64,000 nucleotides of DNA from Rothia terrae (GCF_012396615.1 NZ_JAAXPV010000003.1:62001-126000), one strand, 5' to 3'. Counted from the first letter of the stretch, positions 35,304-44,669 are shown. The notes: generated from the letters alone by a model not told the origin. Numbers and translations: made by a program.

Positions 35304-37064
35304 TTAGCTAGCGATATCCCATTCTTCAGCGTTCCAGGTTAGAGGCTGCTGACCCGGCTTGGGCTTTACACCGGTAATCGCATCATTGTAAGAAGCGACT
35401 GCTACGGACTGGAAGAGGGGCAGACCGTAAGCGTCCTTGAAGAGCTCTGCGTCAGCTGACTGCTTGAGCTGTTCAATCTTGCTCTGGTCAGTGGTCTTCA
35501 TAATGTCATCTGCTGCTGCATCAACAGTTGCGTTGGAGTAGCTGGTGAAGTTAGAGGAAGCGCCGGTCTTGAAAATCTGACCCAGGGCTGAGTTGCCAAC
35601 ACCTGATGAAACCCAGCCGAAGATAGATGCGTCGTATGCGCCGTCCTTACCGGTGGGAAGCTGCTCTGACCAATCCTCGGTACCCTTGTCTTCGACCTTG
35701 AAACCTGCCTTCTCAGCTGATTCCTTAATCATCTGGTAGGAGTTCACGCGGTTTGCGTTCTTGTTGTTGTAGAGGATGCGAACGGTCGGGGTCTTACCGC
35801 CGAGCAGCTCTTTTGCCTTCGAGATGTTCTCATCCATGTTGTCTGAGGGGTACTCAGATGAGGTGTTGTTCTCAACGCTCTTGTCGTAGTTTTCCTTGTC
35901 TGATAAAACGTAGAGCTGTGAGTTCAGAACTGAAGCATCAGATTCCATAGGCTTGATGAGCTTATTGACGATGTCCTGACGGGGAATAGTCAGCAAGAAT
36001 GCTTTACGAACGTTCTCGTCAGCGAAGGGGCTACCTTCAACCATGTTGAGGTCAACGTGATCGTAAGACTGGTCGGGCTGGGTCTTGGTGGTAACACCGT
36101 CAACACCCTGCAACTGTGAAACGGTGTCGATGGATGCCTGAGGCGCAACCATGTCAACGTCACCGTTCTGAATTGCCTGAACCTGCGCTGAAGGGTCAGC
36201 CATGGTCTTGAAAACGATTTCGTTGACCTTGGGCTTGTTATCGCCCTGGTAGTTTTCGTTGGCAGTCAGGGTAACTGACTGGTTTTCAACGATGTCGGTG
36301 ACCTTGTAGGGGCCGTTACCTACGAGCAGTGACTCATCGCTGGGCTTAGTAGTGGTATCAAAACCGGTGTTCCACGCGTCCGCAATCTTGCGTAGGTCTG
36401 AGTTTTCCTTGCCGGGCTCAGCATTCTCAAGTGTTTCAGCGAGCTTGGCTTCGTCCATGCCTGCCTGCTGTGCTACAACATGAGCAGGTACTGAGATGTT
36501 GTAGGCAATCTCCCAGTCAGCAAACTGCTGGGGGTAATTGAAGGTGATAGAGCGACCGTCTTCGCCCAGAGTGGGCTTGCCAGCCTGGCCAAGACCCTGG
36601 GTCTCGCCTGCAAAGTCAAAGTAGCTAACGCCGTTCTCGCCTTCGCCATTGAAGTAACCGGACTCTGCAGCCCATGCGAGAAGAAGATCAGCCTTGTCGA
36701 TATCGTTGCCATCAGACCACTTCTGGCCTTCGTTGACCTTGTAATCAACCTTGATGCCGTCGCCGTCTTCGGTCATGTTGTATGAACCGAACCAGTCATT
36801 GTGGCGAACATCGAAAGTGTCGGTAATGGTGTAGAAGCCACGGGTAGTCAGCTGAGCAATAATACCGTTGGTATCTGAGTTGCCACTAGCGGTATCAGTG
36901 TTGAGCGATGAGAAAACGTTGGTCAGAGCAACAGACACTGACTTGTCTTTGTTGTCTGATGAGCCCGATGAGTTGTTTGATGAACCGTTTGATGCACAAG
37001 CGGTCAAACCCAAAGCAGCGATAGCGGTGAGGCTCAAAATGCTGGAGATGCGTGACTTAGCCAT
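35304..37064 (-). CDS. Oligopeptide ABC transporter substrate-binding lipoprotein
   Basis: A 586-residue family 5 solute-binding protein. A signal sequence with lipobox LTAC is followed by a Ser/Asn-rich linker, so it is a membrane-anchored lipoprotein. Family 5 features are IKVDYKVNEGQKWSDGNDIDKADLLLAW and NGPYKVTDIVENQSVTLTAN. It delivers peptides to the permeases that follow. ATG 37064 is preferred over the longer frame to 37154 because AAGGAGA lies upstream and the signal peptide then starts correctly. It is the promoter-proximal gene of the operon. Confidence 0.94.
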   Translation of the reverse strand: MAKSRISSILSLTAIAALGLTACASNGSSNNSSGSSDNKDKSVSVALTNVFSSLNTDTASGNSDTNGIIAQLTTRGFYTITDTFDVRHNDWFGSYNMTEDGDGIKVDYKVNEGQKWSDGNDIDKADLLLAWAAESGYFNGEGENGVSYFDFAGETQGLGQAGKPTLGEDGRSITFNYPQQFADWEIAYNISVPAHVVAQQAGMDEAKLAETLENAEPGKENSDLRKIADAWNTGFDTTTKPSDESLLVGNGPYKVTDIVENQSVTLTANENYQGDNKPKVNEIVFKTMADPSAQVQAIQNGDVDMVAPQASIDTVSQLQGVDGVTTKTQPDQSYDHVDLNMVEGSPFADENVRKAFLLTIPRQDIVNKLIKPMESDASVLNSQLYVLSDKENYDKSVENNTSSEYPSDNMDENISKAKELLGGKTPTVRILYNNKNANRVNSYQMIKESAEKAGFKVEDKGTEDWSEQLPTGKDGAYDASIFGWVSSGVGNSALGQIFKTGASSNFTSYSNATVDAAADDIMKTTDQSKIEQLKQSADAELFKDAYGLPLFQSVAVASYNDAITGVKPKPGQQPLTWNAEEWDIAS

Positions 37065-37391
37065 TCGATGGTCTCCTTGAAAGTGAAAAGGAAATGCGGT
37101 GGTGCACTTGTAGTGCATACAGGCGAGACAGTCACTTAATGTGACTGGCAACACTTATTGGTCTTATAGTAGACCAAAGATGCTGAAAACGGGTAACCAG
37201 AATGACTTTTTTTCGTTTTATTTCTATGTTGCGGATTTATTGCCCACGATTTCACATGGTGGCATCTCGAATTGAGGATGCGCCGCGACAGGTGGAAAAT
37301 ATAGTGCACGCTCGAGGTTGAGACGCCCGGCGGTGTCCTCACTTAATGGGATAAATTAACGCTTAGAGACGTCATAGTAATGTGAGGCTTC
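37065..37391. other. 327-base divergent intergenic region
   Basis: It should hold the promoters of the oligopeptide operon (minus) and the GNAT pair (plus). No clear -35/-10 pair, palindrome or structured RNA stood out. Confidence 0.4.
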
Positions 37392-37862
37392 ATGTTCACC
37401 GCTAAAAAATTCTCAGACTTAACCGTTGAAGAGCTCAACGCTATCTACATTGCGCGGTCAAAGGTGTTTACCGTCGGCCAGCAACTCACCGTTCAAGAAC
37501 CGGACCTCGCTGACCGCCAAGCTGTGCACTTCTTTTCACAGAATGATGCCGGCGAAGTTGTAGCCTATATGCGTCTGATCGATCTTGAAAAAATTGAAGA
37601 CGACCACTACGAACAGGTGTCCGGCGCCTACGCCCTGTCTCGCGTCGCCGTTCTCAAAACCCTGCGAGGACAAGGCATGGGACGCAAGCTCCTCGACGCT
37701 GCTATTCAGTGGGTTCGCGATGAAACTGAAGCAACCAAGATTATTATTGATGCACAGGCATACCTGCGCGATAGTTACTACGCGCCAGTAGGGTTCGTGC
37801 AAGTAGGTGAAGAATTCCGCGAGGCAGGGCTACCCCACGTCAAAATGATTCTGGAGCTCTAA
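37392..37862 (+). CDS. ElaA-type GNAT acetyltransferase, first of a tandem pair
   Basis: A 156-residue acetyltransferase of the ElaA group. It opens FTAKKFSDLTVEELNAIYIARSKVF, as ElaA proteins do, then YALSRVAVLKTLRGQGMGRKLLD gives the acetyl-CoA loop R-G-Q-G-M-G, and YYAPVGFVQVGEEF the end of the fold. The substrate is unknown. The next gene starts on the base after its stop codon and encodes a clear paralogue, so the two are a tandem duplication and are translated together. Confidence 0.88.
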   Translation: MFTAKKFSDLTVEELNAIYIARSKVFTVGQQLTVQEPDLADRQAVHFFSQNDAGEVVAYMRLIDLEKIEDDHYEQVSGAYALSRVAVLKTLRGQGMGRKLLDAAIQWVRDETEATKIIIDAQAYLRDSYYAPVGFVQVGEEFREAGLPHVKMILEL

Positions 37863-38333
37863 ATGTTTACCATCAAAAACTTTGATGAACTCACCAACAC
37901 CGAGCTGTACGCCATCTGCGCTCAACGCGTCGCGGTTTTTGTGGTGGAACAGAACTGCCCTTACCAAGACATCGATGGGTTGGACCCTCGTTGCCAGCAT
38001 ATGTTCGTGATGAATAACGGTGAGATTGATGCTTACCTGCGCGTCTTTGACAGAGGTACTGTTGATGACCACCACTCCCCGCGTCGGGAGGGCGTCGCAT
38101 CCTTGGGTCGAATTATCACCGGACCGAAGGCGCGTGGCAAAGGCATGGGGCACCAGCTGGTGGCTGCCGGAATTGAGCATGTGCGCACAACGATGCCGCA
38201 TGTCCACACTATTTTTATTTCAGCCCAGGAGCACCTAGCAGAAACCTACTACGGCAAGCACGGATTTGAGAGGGTCTCCGAGGTGTACTTGGAGGACGAC
38301 ATCCCGCACGTGGATATGGAACTGAAGCTTTAA
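37863..38333 (+). CDS. ElaA-type GNAT acetyltransferase, second of a tandem pair
   Basis: A 156-residue paralogue of the previous protein with the same length. It shares FTIKNFDELTNTELYAICAQRVAVFVVEQ, the loop KARGKGMGHQLVAAGI and the ending YYGKHGFERVSEVYLEDDIPHVDMEL. Unlike the first copy it keeps the VEQ-CPY-DIDG-D segment typical of ElaA, so it is probably the more conserved copy. Its ATG directly abuts the preceding TAA, with GGAG of the upstream coding end as the likely ribosome site. Confidence 0.88.
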   Translation: MFTIKNFDELTNTELYAICAQRVAVFVVEQNCPYQDIDGLDPRCQHMFVMNNGEIDAYLRVFDRGTVDDHHSPRREGVASLGRIITGPKARGKGMGHQLVAAGIEHVRTTMPHVHTIFISAQEHLAETYYGKHGFERVSEVYLEDDIPHVDMELKL

Positions 38334-38340
38334 CCATTAG

Positions 38341-38395
38341 CCGCGAGGGGGCCGGGCGCTGATTTTCCGAGCGAGTGAGGAGGTGAAAGTTAGCG
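38341..38395 (-). repeat. Possible family D hairpin, divergent copy 3
   Basis: Read on the minus strand it shows CTCGCTCGGAAAAT and ends in CCCCCTCGCGG, as the two clear family D hairpins do, but the stem is imperfect and the loop less conserved. It lies about 65 bases before family B copy 2. Confidence 0.4.
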
Positions 38396-38457
38396 ACTAG
38401 AGGGCTTTCACGCGGAGGCCGCCGTCAGCCTACTTATAAAAGCAGACTTATAGATGC

Positions 38458-38516
38458 GCGAGAGGGGAGGGATGGACCGTTTTTGGCAAAAAAACGGTCC
38501 ATCCCTCCCCTCTCGC
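38458..38516 (+). repeat. Dispersed palindromic element, family B copy 2
   Basis: A perfect 23-bp stem (38458-38480 with 38494-38516) and a 13-base T/A-rich loop. The left end is preceded by TAGATG, as in copy 3. It lies just upstream of the AbiEi-like gene. Confidence 0.9.
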
Positions 38517-38592
38517 GGAAGAAAAAGCGAAAGTTATCCACAGATTTAAGAATTTGCCCTAAACGCACATGAAATAATACAGACTGAAAGAC

Positions 38593-39519
38593 ATGAACCG
38601 CACCTATCCTTCAGTTTTCACGACTCAAGAGGCTGCTCAGCATGGAGTCTCTCGACGCGTACTTAAAAGAAATAACAACATCAATCAGCACTCACAGGGG
38701 TTAAGATTTGTCGGTAACCCCGATGTTGCACTCATCGCTGAAAAGATTTGCGAGCTTACCGAAGACATCGTAATTTCCCACCACACAGCGGCAAAAGTGC
38801 ATGGCCTACGAATACCTAACTACCTTGAGAAGAAGCACGAAATCTCAGTGCTAAAAACTCATGGCAAATGGTCTACCAAGAGACAGGGAGTTGTCGGTTA
38901 TCGAACGAAAAAGCTTCTTGACGATGAAACTCAACCATTTGGCTCTGCCTACATTACGACTGTCGAACGTACCATTTTTGATTTAGCGCAGTATCTGACA
39001 CCCTATCAGCTTATCCAAGTAGTAGACGGAGCTATTAATTCTCATGCCCATGGATATTACTGTTTCGAAGCGCAAACTAGCATCGAAAAAATTCGGGGTC
39101 TCTGTCTTAAGCATCCCGGAGAGCGCGGCGTCAAGAAACTGAAGCTCTGTCTAGAGCGGGCACGGGTAGGTTCGGATTCCGCGCAAGAAACGCTTCTTCG
39201 CCTGTTGCTCGATGACCACGGAATACACGGACTTCTTCTGAACCATCCCGTTTATTCAGAAGACGGAGAGTTGCTATTTCAGTCAGACTTAGCGGACGAA
39301 CGCACAAAAACAAGTATCCAGTATGAAGGGGAACGCCACTCGGAACAGCTTCAAGTTCGTCGTGATATCCGCAGAGAACGTCGTACCGAAGATGCAGGAT
39401 GGACTGAAATTCGAATTATGGCAACTGATCTTTACGAAGAGGTTTTTGATGCGGACGCTCAAGACTGGATGCCGAGAGCCGTATCGATTGTTCGCCGCGT
39501 CCTCAAAGCTAAAAGTTAA
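38593..39519 (+). CDS. AbiEi-like/DUF559-type protein with possible nuclease domain
   Basis: A 308-residue protein of a kind common in actinobacteria. The N terminus (YPSVFTTQEAAQHGVSRRVLKR) is a winged-helix region like that of AbiEi-type antitoxins. The C-terminal part has a Vsr/DUF559-like pattern: an acidic residue in FQSDLADERTKTSI, then QYEGERHSEQ, a downstream DIRRERRTEDAGW and EIRIM. This is consistent with a PD-(D/E)XK fold. No AbiEii toxin gene follows, so it is not a standard toxin-antitoxin pair. Its base use looks more A/T-rich than its neighbours, and family B elements flank it on both sides, suggesting acquisition. Confidence 0.7.
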   Translation: MNRTYPSVFTTQEAAQHGVSRRVLKRNNNINQHSQGLRFVGNPDVALIAEKICELTEDIVISHHTAAKVHGLRIPNYLEKKHEISVLKTHGKWSTKRQGVVGYRTKKLLDDETQPFGSAYITTVERTIFDLAQYLTPYQLIQVVDGAINSHAHGYYCFEAQTSIEKIRGLCLKHPGERGVKKLKLCLERARVGSDSAQETLLRLLLDDHGIHGLLLNHPVYSEDGELLFQSDLADERTKTSIQYEGERHSEQLQVRRDIRRERRTEDAGWTEIRIMATDLYEEVFDADAQDWMPRAVSIVRRVLKAKS

Positions 39520-39522
39520 TTA

Positions 39523-39591
39523 GATGCGCGAGAGGGGAGGGACGGACCATTTTTGGCGAAAAAACGGTCCATCCCTCCCCTCTCGCGCATC
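39523..39591 (+). repeat. Dispersed palindromic element, family B copy 3
   Basis: A 28-base arm pair (39523-39550 with 39564-39591, two mismatches) and a T/A-rich loop. It begins 4 bases after the AbiEi-like stop codon, in the same orientation as copy 2, and may also terminate both this gene and the PTS gene. Confidence 0.9.
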
Positions 39592-39613
39592 TACTCTCGC
39601 GGAAGGTGGAGAA

Positions 39614-41803
39614 CTACTTGGTAGTAATCTTCAGGATTTTATCCGACTGGGTGACGTCGCCGGTTGCGCCCTCAACATCGTCGAACTTGACGGTGTTAGT
39701 CACGAGAACCGGAGTGGTCAGCGGGTAGCCCGCCTTCTTGATGACGTCATGATCAAAAGTCAGCAGGGTCTGACCAGCGGTAACGCGCTCGCCCTTCTTC
39801 ACCTTCACGTCGAAGCCTTCGCCGCCGAGGTTTACGGTGTCAATACCAACGTGGATCAACAGCTCAGCACCGTTATCCAGCTTCAGACCAACTGCGTGGC
39901 CGGATGCGGGGGTTGCAATAACCTTGCCGTCAGCAGGAGCCACAACGGTGTTGCCGGTGGGCTCAATCGCAGCACCCTTACCGAGCTTCGCAGCAGCGAA
40001 GATGGGGTCGGGAACCTCAGACAGCGGGATAGCGCGTCCAACAATGGGGGATGCAATAGCCAAAACGGTGCCTGCCTCGTAGGAGTCAGGTGAGGTAGCC
40101 ACGGGTGCGGCGGTAGCTGAAGCGGATGATGCGGTAGCACCAGCTGCTGCCGCAGTGCCAGCGGGTGCGGTGCGAGCACCTGAGTGAAGAACCTCTGACT
40201 CATGAGCTACGGGAGCTCCTGATTCAACGGTGTCAACAACGGCAGCTTCGCCACCCTCTGCATCAATTGCGGGAGCGTTGTCGCGCTTTGCACGTGATTC
40301 AGCAGCCTGAGCCTTTGACTCGTAGCCGAAGATCAGAACGCCAGCCATTGCACCGAAGAATGCAACAGCCAAACCGATAACGAACAGCGGAATGGGCTGC
40401 ATCGCGGGGATTGAAAGCAGTGAGGTGAACGCGAATGCGTATGACCTAACACCGAGTGCTGAAATCAAAGCACCGCCGATAACAGCGGGAACGAGAATCA
40501 GCGGGAAGACACGCTTGTAGCGCAGAACAACACCGTAGAGTGAGGGCTCAGAAATACCACCGAGAAGACCGGAAACAGCCGCACCGGTTGCGGTCTGACG
40601 CAGTTCCTTATCGTGCTTTGCACGGATAGCAACACCGGTTACCAGGCCGAAGACTGCAAAGTTGTAAGCAGCCATGGGTGACTGGATGAAGTCGAAGCCG
40701 TTGGTCTGCAGGTTGTTAATCATGACAGCGTTCAAAGGCCAGTGCAGACCCAGGGGAACCATGAACAGGTAGGTACCAGCGATAACTGCACCAACGAGCC
40801 ACGGAGCGATGTCGTTCAACCAGCCGAAGAGGTCTGAGATGCCCTGGCCCAAGAGGATGCCGAAGGGGCCGATAACCAGTGCGGTCAAGGGAACGAGAAT
40901 CAGGATTGAAATCATCGGCACAAACACCATGTGAAGCATGGTGGGGATGATCTTCTTCAGGAAGCGCTCAAGTGGAGCAAGCAGAGCAGCAGCGAACAGC
41001 GGAGGGAAGATCTGGCCGGTGTATGAGAAGAGGTAGAGCGGAACAGCCCAGCCACCGATGTGGAACAGGTCTAGGTGGTTAGCGCCCTCGGGCAGAATCT
41101 CTGACAGGCCGCGGAAAGCGTCCGTCATGAGTGCTGCGGGGATAGCTGCACCAACCCACATGTTCGCGCCCAGGCGCTTAGCAGCGGTGGCACCAATCAT
41201 GATGGGCATGAAGTTCAGAACTGACAGTGACGCTGCCAGGATCAAGAACCAGAAAGTGTACTCGGTACGCCATGAGTTCAGCATGTCAGCGTTCAGCGCT
41301 GCATCGCCGAGCTTAGGGCCGTTGACGAGGTCCTTGTTAACAACTTCGCCAGCGAAGTTGGTGTAGGTGCCGAAAACACCGAGCTGCTGCAGCAAAACGA
41401 TGAGGGTCAAGATCATCGATGAGCCGAGCAGTGCCCACAGGACAGGGCGGAATGAGTCTGAGAGGACGTCGAAGGTACGGGTAATCCAGTTAGCCTTCTT
41501 CTCGTTGGGGTCAGCAACTTCGTTACCTGCTGCTACTGAGCCTTCGCCAACGCCTGAAACGCCGGGAAGCTTCTGCATCTCGTTGTAAACAGCCTCAACT
41601 TTGTCGCCCAGAACAACCTGGGTCTGGCCTGACTGCTCGATGATTGAGAGCACGCCGGGTACGTTTTCGATTGCCTTCTTGTCGATGGCAGCCTTTGACT
41701 TAGGAGTCACGCGCAGGCGGGTTGCGCAGTGCGTGAAGTGAGAAATATTCTCGGGGCCACCAAGACCCTCAAGAATTTTCTTGCCCATTTCGGAGTTATT
41801 CAC
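39614..41803 (-). CDS. PTS transporter EIIBCA, beta-glucoside family
   Basis: A 729-residue phosphotransferase permease that imports and phosphorylates a sugar. The domain order is EIIB (phosphorylated Cys26 in FTHCATRLRV), EIIC with about ten membrane helices (residues about 105-490), an Ala/Ser-rich linker, and EIIA with the active His in LLIHVGIDTV. The order B-C-A and the motif PGVLSIIEQSGQTQVVLG place it in the beta-glucoside/sucrose/trehalose group, but the sugar cannot be told. No antiterminator or glycosidase gene is adjacent, which is unusual for this group. Confidence 0.93.
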   Translation of the reverse strand: MNNSEMGKKILEGLGGPENISHFTHCATRLRVTPKSKAAIDKKAIENVPGVLSIIEQSGQTQVVLGDKVEAVYNEMQKLPGVSGVGEGSVAAGNEVADPNEKKANWITRTFDVLSDSFRPVLWALLGSSMILTLIVLLQQLGVFGTYTNFAGEVVNKDLVNGPKLGDAALNADMLNSWRTEYTFWFLILAASLSVLNFMPIMIGATAAKRLGANMWVGAAIPAALMTDAFRGLSEILPEGANHLDLFHIGGWAVPLYLFSYTGQIFPPLFAAALLAPLERFLKKIIPTMLHMVFVPMISILILVPLTALVIGPFGILLGQGISDLFGWLNDIAPWLVGAVIAGTYLFMVPLGLHWPLNAVMINNLQTNGFDFIQSPMAAYNFAVFGLVTGVAIRAKHDKELRQTATGAAVSGLLGGISEPSLYGVVLRYKRVFPLILVPAVIGGALISALGVRSYAFAFTSLLSIPAMQPIPLFVIGLAVAFFGAMAGVLIFGYESKAQAAESRAKRDNAPAIDAEGGEAAVVDTVESGAPVAHESEVLHSGARTAPAGTAAAAGATASSASATAAPVATSPDSYEAGTVLAIASPIVGRAIPLSEVPDPIFAAAKLGKGAAIEPTGNTVVAPADGKVIATPASGHAVGLKLDNGAELLIHVGIDTVNLGGEGFDVKVKKGERVTAGQTLLTFDHDVIKKAGYPLTTPVLVTNTVKFDDVEGATGDVTQSDKILKITTK

Positions 41804-42209
41804 CGTTTGAGCTCCTTGCTAGTGATGAAAGTGCCCTGAAAACGCAAAAAGACCCGAGTTACTTACTTCCATTTTCGCGTGCGCATCTGTGCGGATGCGG
41901 TTAGTCCAGGACTAATGGCGAGGAGCATAGAGTCCTAGCCTGCGAAAAGTGAACGATGCGTGTAGGTGCATTTCTGCGCCGTGCACGAGCTACGTTCAGA
42001 TGAAATGAGTAACTCAGGTCTTGCCTGCATTGTCAGTAACAATCCTGATGATTACTACTTGGTTCACACCAAATTCGATGCTTACTCTACTCCGGGTTGT
42101 CACAATACGCAACACTTGGTTTTTGATGCTATGCCACAGAAAAACATGGATTTCACTTGGCTATATACAAGCTGTGGAATGAGTAAGTTTAAGGCTTCCC
42201 TTAAAATTT
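41804..42209. other. 406-base intergenic region upstream of the PTS gene
   Basis: It should contain the PTS promoter on the minus strand. A small hairpin (CGCATC...GATGCG, about 41883-41900) is present. I looked for a BglG/LicT antiterminator site (RAT) and saw none. A plus-strand frame from 42005 encodes an unrecognised sequence without a ribosome site and runs into the ATPase gene; I do not support it as a gene. Confidence 0.4.
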
Positions 42210-44669
42210 CTAATACTTTGCTGCGCGAGTGGCGGCAACCGCGTCCGGATGATACCTACGCAACCAACGCTGATGGTACTGATAGTTGACTTCAACCAGC
42301 GCGCTACCGAGCACACCGAGTGCCAGCGTCCACACCAGGAGGGGGCCGGTGGGAAGCTCAAACTGGTGATACCACTGCGAGATGGGGACGAGAACCGCAA
42401 GCGCCAAACCGAAGTACATGGCAACCACTAGAGCCGCTCGTTTGAGATCGAAGGGACGCACCGCCGTGGTCAAATTCCACAGCCCCAGCATGACCAGCGT
42501 AATGAGCGTTGCCGTCTGCAACTGTGTCAAGGACGCTCCACCGGCTACCTGCTCTGCGCGTCCCACAAAATTCAGCACAATAAGCGAGAGAGCAATAATG
42601 ATGGCACTAGGTGCCGCAAAATGCAGGGCTCTATTCAAGAACCCGGGCACATAGCGGCGGGTATTGTTCATCATGGTCAAGAAGAAGGCAGGGCCTCCCA
42701 CCATCAGAAGATCAGCCGTGGAGTACTGGCGCGGTAGCAACGGGAACTGCCAGCACAACAGACCCAGAAGAACACCGAGCACAATCGCAAAGCCTGTTTT
42801 GGTCAGGAACAGGTTGGTAACGCGCTCGATGTTTGCGATAATCTTGCGCCCTTCGGCGAGGACGGAAGGCAGACGATCGAAACGTCCGTCGAGAAGAATC
42901 AGACGCGATACTGCCTTGGTGGCGGGGGCAGCGTTACCCATCGCGATGCCGAGGTCTGCATGTTTGAGGGCGAGAGCGTCGTTGATGCCGTCACCCGTCA
43001 TGGCTATGGTGTGACCAGCTTTCTGCAGGGCGAGCACCATATTTTTTTTCTGCTCGGGCGAGACGCGACCGAAGACGTTGTGCGTGAGCGCCGCCTGAGC
43101 AAGTTCTTCACCGTCGGCGGGTAGGGCAGACGCGTCGATAGCACCGCTATCGACGTTCATGCCGGCGAGCTTAGCGGCTGCAGCCACGGTCTGTGGGTTA
43201 TCACCCGAAAAGACCTTGAGGCTGATGCCCTGGTCAGCAAAGTATTGCAGGGTTTCCGGTGCCTCTTCGCGCACCTGCTCGCGGAAGGTTATCAGCAAAG
43301 CCGGGCTAGCTTTTGGCTTATCGGTCAGCACCTTGCCGTCTGCAGTGCGCGGTAAGGACGCGGTGTGCGCGAGAACCATGGTGCGCAGGCCGGACGCGGC
43401 GAGTTCGCTGGCTCGCTCGCGTTCTGGGGTGCCCGCGTCCAACAGTGCCTCTGGCGCACCCAAAACCCAGGCGCCGGTGGAAAGCTCCACCGCAGAAAAA
43501 CGTTGCGCCGAAGAAAAGGCAATGGTTCCCGACGCTTTTTTGGCAGGTACGTCGGTGAATTCTTCGCTCAGGGCAGCGGCTGTCGGGTTAGCGTTTTCAT
43601 CGGCACCAAACCAGGCTAGCGCCTGACGCCAGCCTGCCGGTGCGTTATCGAGTGCCTGCACAGAATCAAAACCCACACCACCCTCGGTGAGCGTACCGGT
43701 TTTATCGAAGCACACCACGTCCACGCGGGCGAGAACCTCAACCGCAGGCTGCTCCTGAATCAGCACCTCGTCCTGCGCCAGTTTCACGGCCGCAACCGCA
43801 AACGAAATGGTGGTCATCAACGCCAGACCCTGCGGAATCATGGACGCGATGGACGAGACCGCGACGATGGTGGCATCCTGCCACGCACCGCTTGATAAGG
43901 CGCGCGACCAGCCGCCAACCGCCATCATCTGGCCGTTCACAACAATCGCGATGATTGGAATTAGAGCGAAGGTAATCCACTTGACCACACGCTCCATACC
44001 GGCGCGCAACTCGGAATTAATGCGCGTAAACTGGCGGGCTTCCTGCGCCAGCTTGTTCGCGTGTGAATTAGCACCGACGGCGAAAATCTGCACGCGTCCC
44101 GTACCGCCCAGCACCGACGATGCAGAAAGCACCGCATCACCCGGGACCTTCGCCACGGGGTCATTCTCACCGGTCAGCATTGACTCGTCGAGGTCCAACC
44201 CATCGGACGTGAGAACGGTGGCATCGGCGGGAACCTGGTCACCGCGCTTGAGCACCACAACATCGTCTACGACGAGCTGATCCAGCGGCACTTGCTGCAC
44301 GCGTCCTTCACGCACTACTGTTGCGGGATCGCGGCGCAATAAGGCAATCTGATCGAGCTTTTTCTTAGCCGAATATTCCTGCACAAAGCCCACCACCACG
44401 TTGGTGATAGCGGCCAGAAGAAAAAGGGTGTCGAACCAGCGTCCCAGAAGGACAACAGCAAGCCCGCACAGCCCCAAAATAAGGTTGAAAAGTGTGAAGA
44501 GATGGGTTCGAACAATCGTCCAGACGCTACGGGAGGTCGTGGAATCCACAGTGTTCGCTAACCCGGCGTTGATACGGTCTGAAACTTGGCTCTCGCTCAG
44601 CCCCTGATGCGGGTCAATGTTCTGTCGGTCTTCGGCGCGAGGAACAACTGTTGAGCGAGAGTTTTTCAT
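42210..44669 (-). CDS. P-type cation-transporting ATPase, CtpE-like
   Basis: An 819-residue P-type ATPase. It has the actuator TGE (ESMLTGENDPVA), the phosphorylated Asp in CFDKTGTLTEGG, and the hinge GDGINDALALKHADLGIAMG. The fourth membrane helix reads SIASMIPQGLALMTTI, with the M-I-P-x-G-L form of the CtpE branch. Mycobacterial CtpE imports calcium, so this is a possible substrate (inference). About ten membrane helices are visible, four of them in the C-terminal part. There is no metal-binding CXXC domain at the N terminus, which argues against a copper or zinc pump. Confidence 0.92.
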   Translation of the reverse strand: MKNSRSTVVPRAEDRQNIDPHQGLSESQVSDRINAGLANTVDSTTSRSVWTIVRTHLFTLFNLILGLCGLAVVLLGRWFDTLFLLAAITNVVVGFVQEYSAKKKLDQIALLRRDPATVVREGRVQQVPLDQLVVDDVVVLKRGDQVPADATVLTSDGLDLDESMLTGENDPVAKVPGDAVLSASSVLGGTGRVQIFAVGANSHANKLAQEARQFTRINSELRAGMERVVKWITFALIPIIAIVVNGQMMAVGGWSRALSSGAWQDATIVAVSSIASMIPQGLALMTTISFAVAAVKLAQDEVLIQEQPAVEVLARVDVVCFDKTGTLTEGGVGFDSVQALDNAPAGWRQALAWFGADENANPTAAALSEEFTDVPAKKASGTIAFSSAQRFSAVELSTGAWVLGAPEALLDAGTPERERASELAASGLRTMVLAHTASLPRTADGKVLTDKPKASPALLITFREQVREEAPETLQYFADQGISLKVFSGDNPQTVAAAAKLAGMNVDSGAIDASALPADGEELAQAALTHNVFGRVSPEQKKNMVLALQKAGHTIAMTGDGINDALALKHADLGIAMGNAAPATKAVSRLILLDGRFDRLPSVLAEGRKIIANIERVTNLFLTKTGFAIVLGVLLGLLCWQFPLLPRQYSTADLLMVGGPAFFLTMMNNTRRYVPGFLNRALHFAAPSAIIIALSLIVLNFVGRAEQVAGGASLTQLQTATLITLVMLGLWNLTTAVRPFDLKRAALVVAMYFGLALAVLVPISQWYHQFELPTGPLLVWTLALGVLGSALVEVNYQYHQRWLRRYHPDAVAATRAAKY

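Noticed and set aside
38593-39519. A complete AbiE toxin-antitoxin system
   Set aside because: No AbiEii nucleotidyltransferase follows; the next gene is the unrelated PTS gene on the other strand.
39524-40093. A 189-codon plus-strand frame antisense to the PTS EIIA domain
   Set aside because: It is a shadow of a clear gene, with no independent signal.
41966-42289. A 107-codon plus-strand frame between the PTS and P-type ATPase genes
   Set aside because: Composition is not absurd, but there is no ribosome site, it overlaps the 3' end of the ATPase gene, and I recognise no family.
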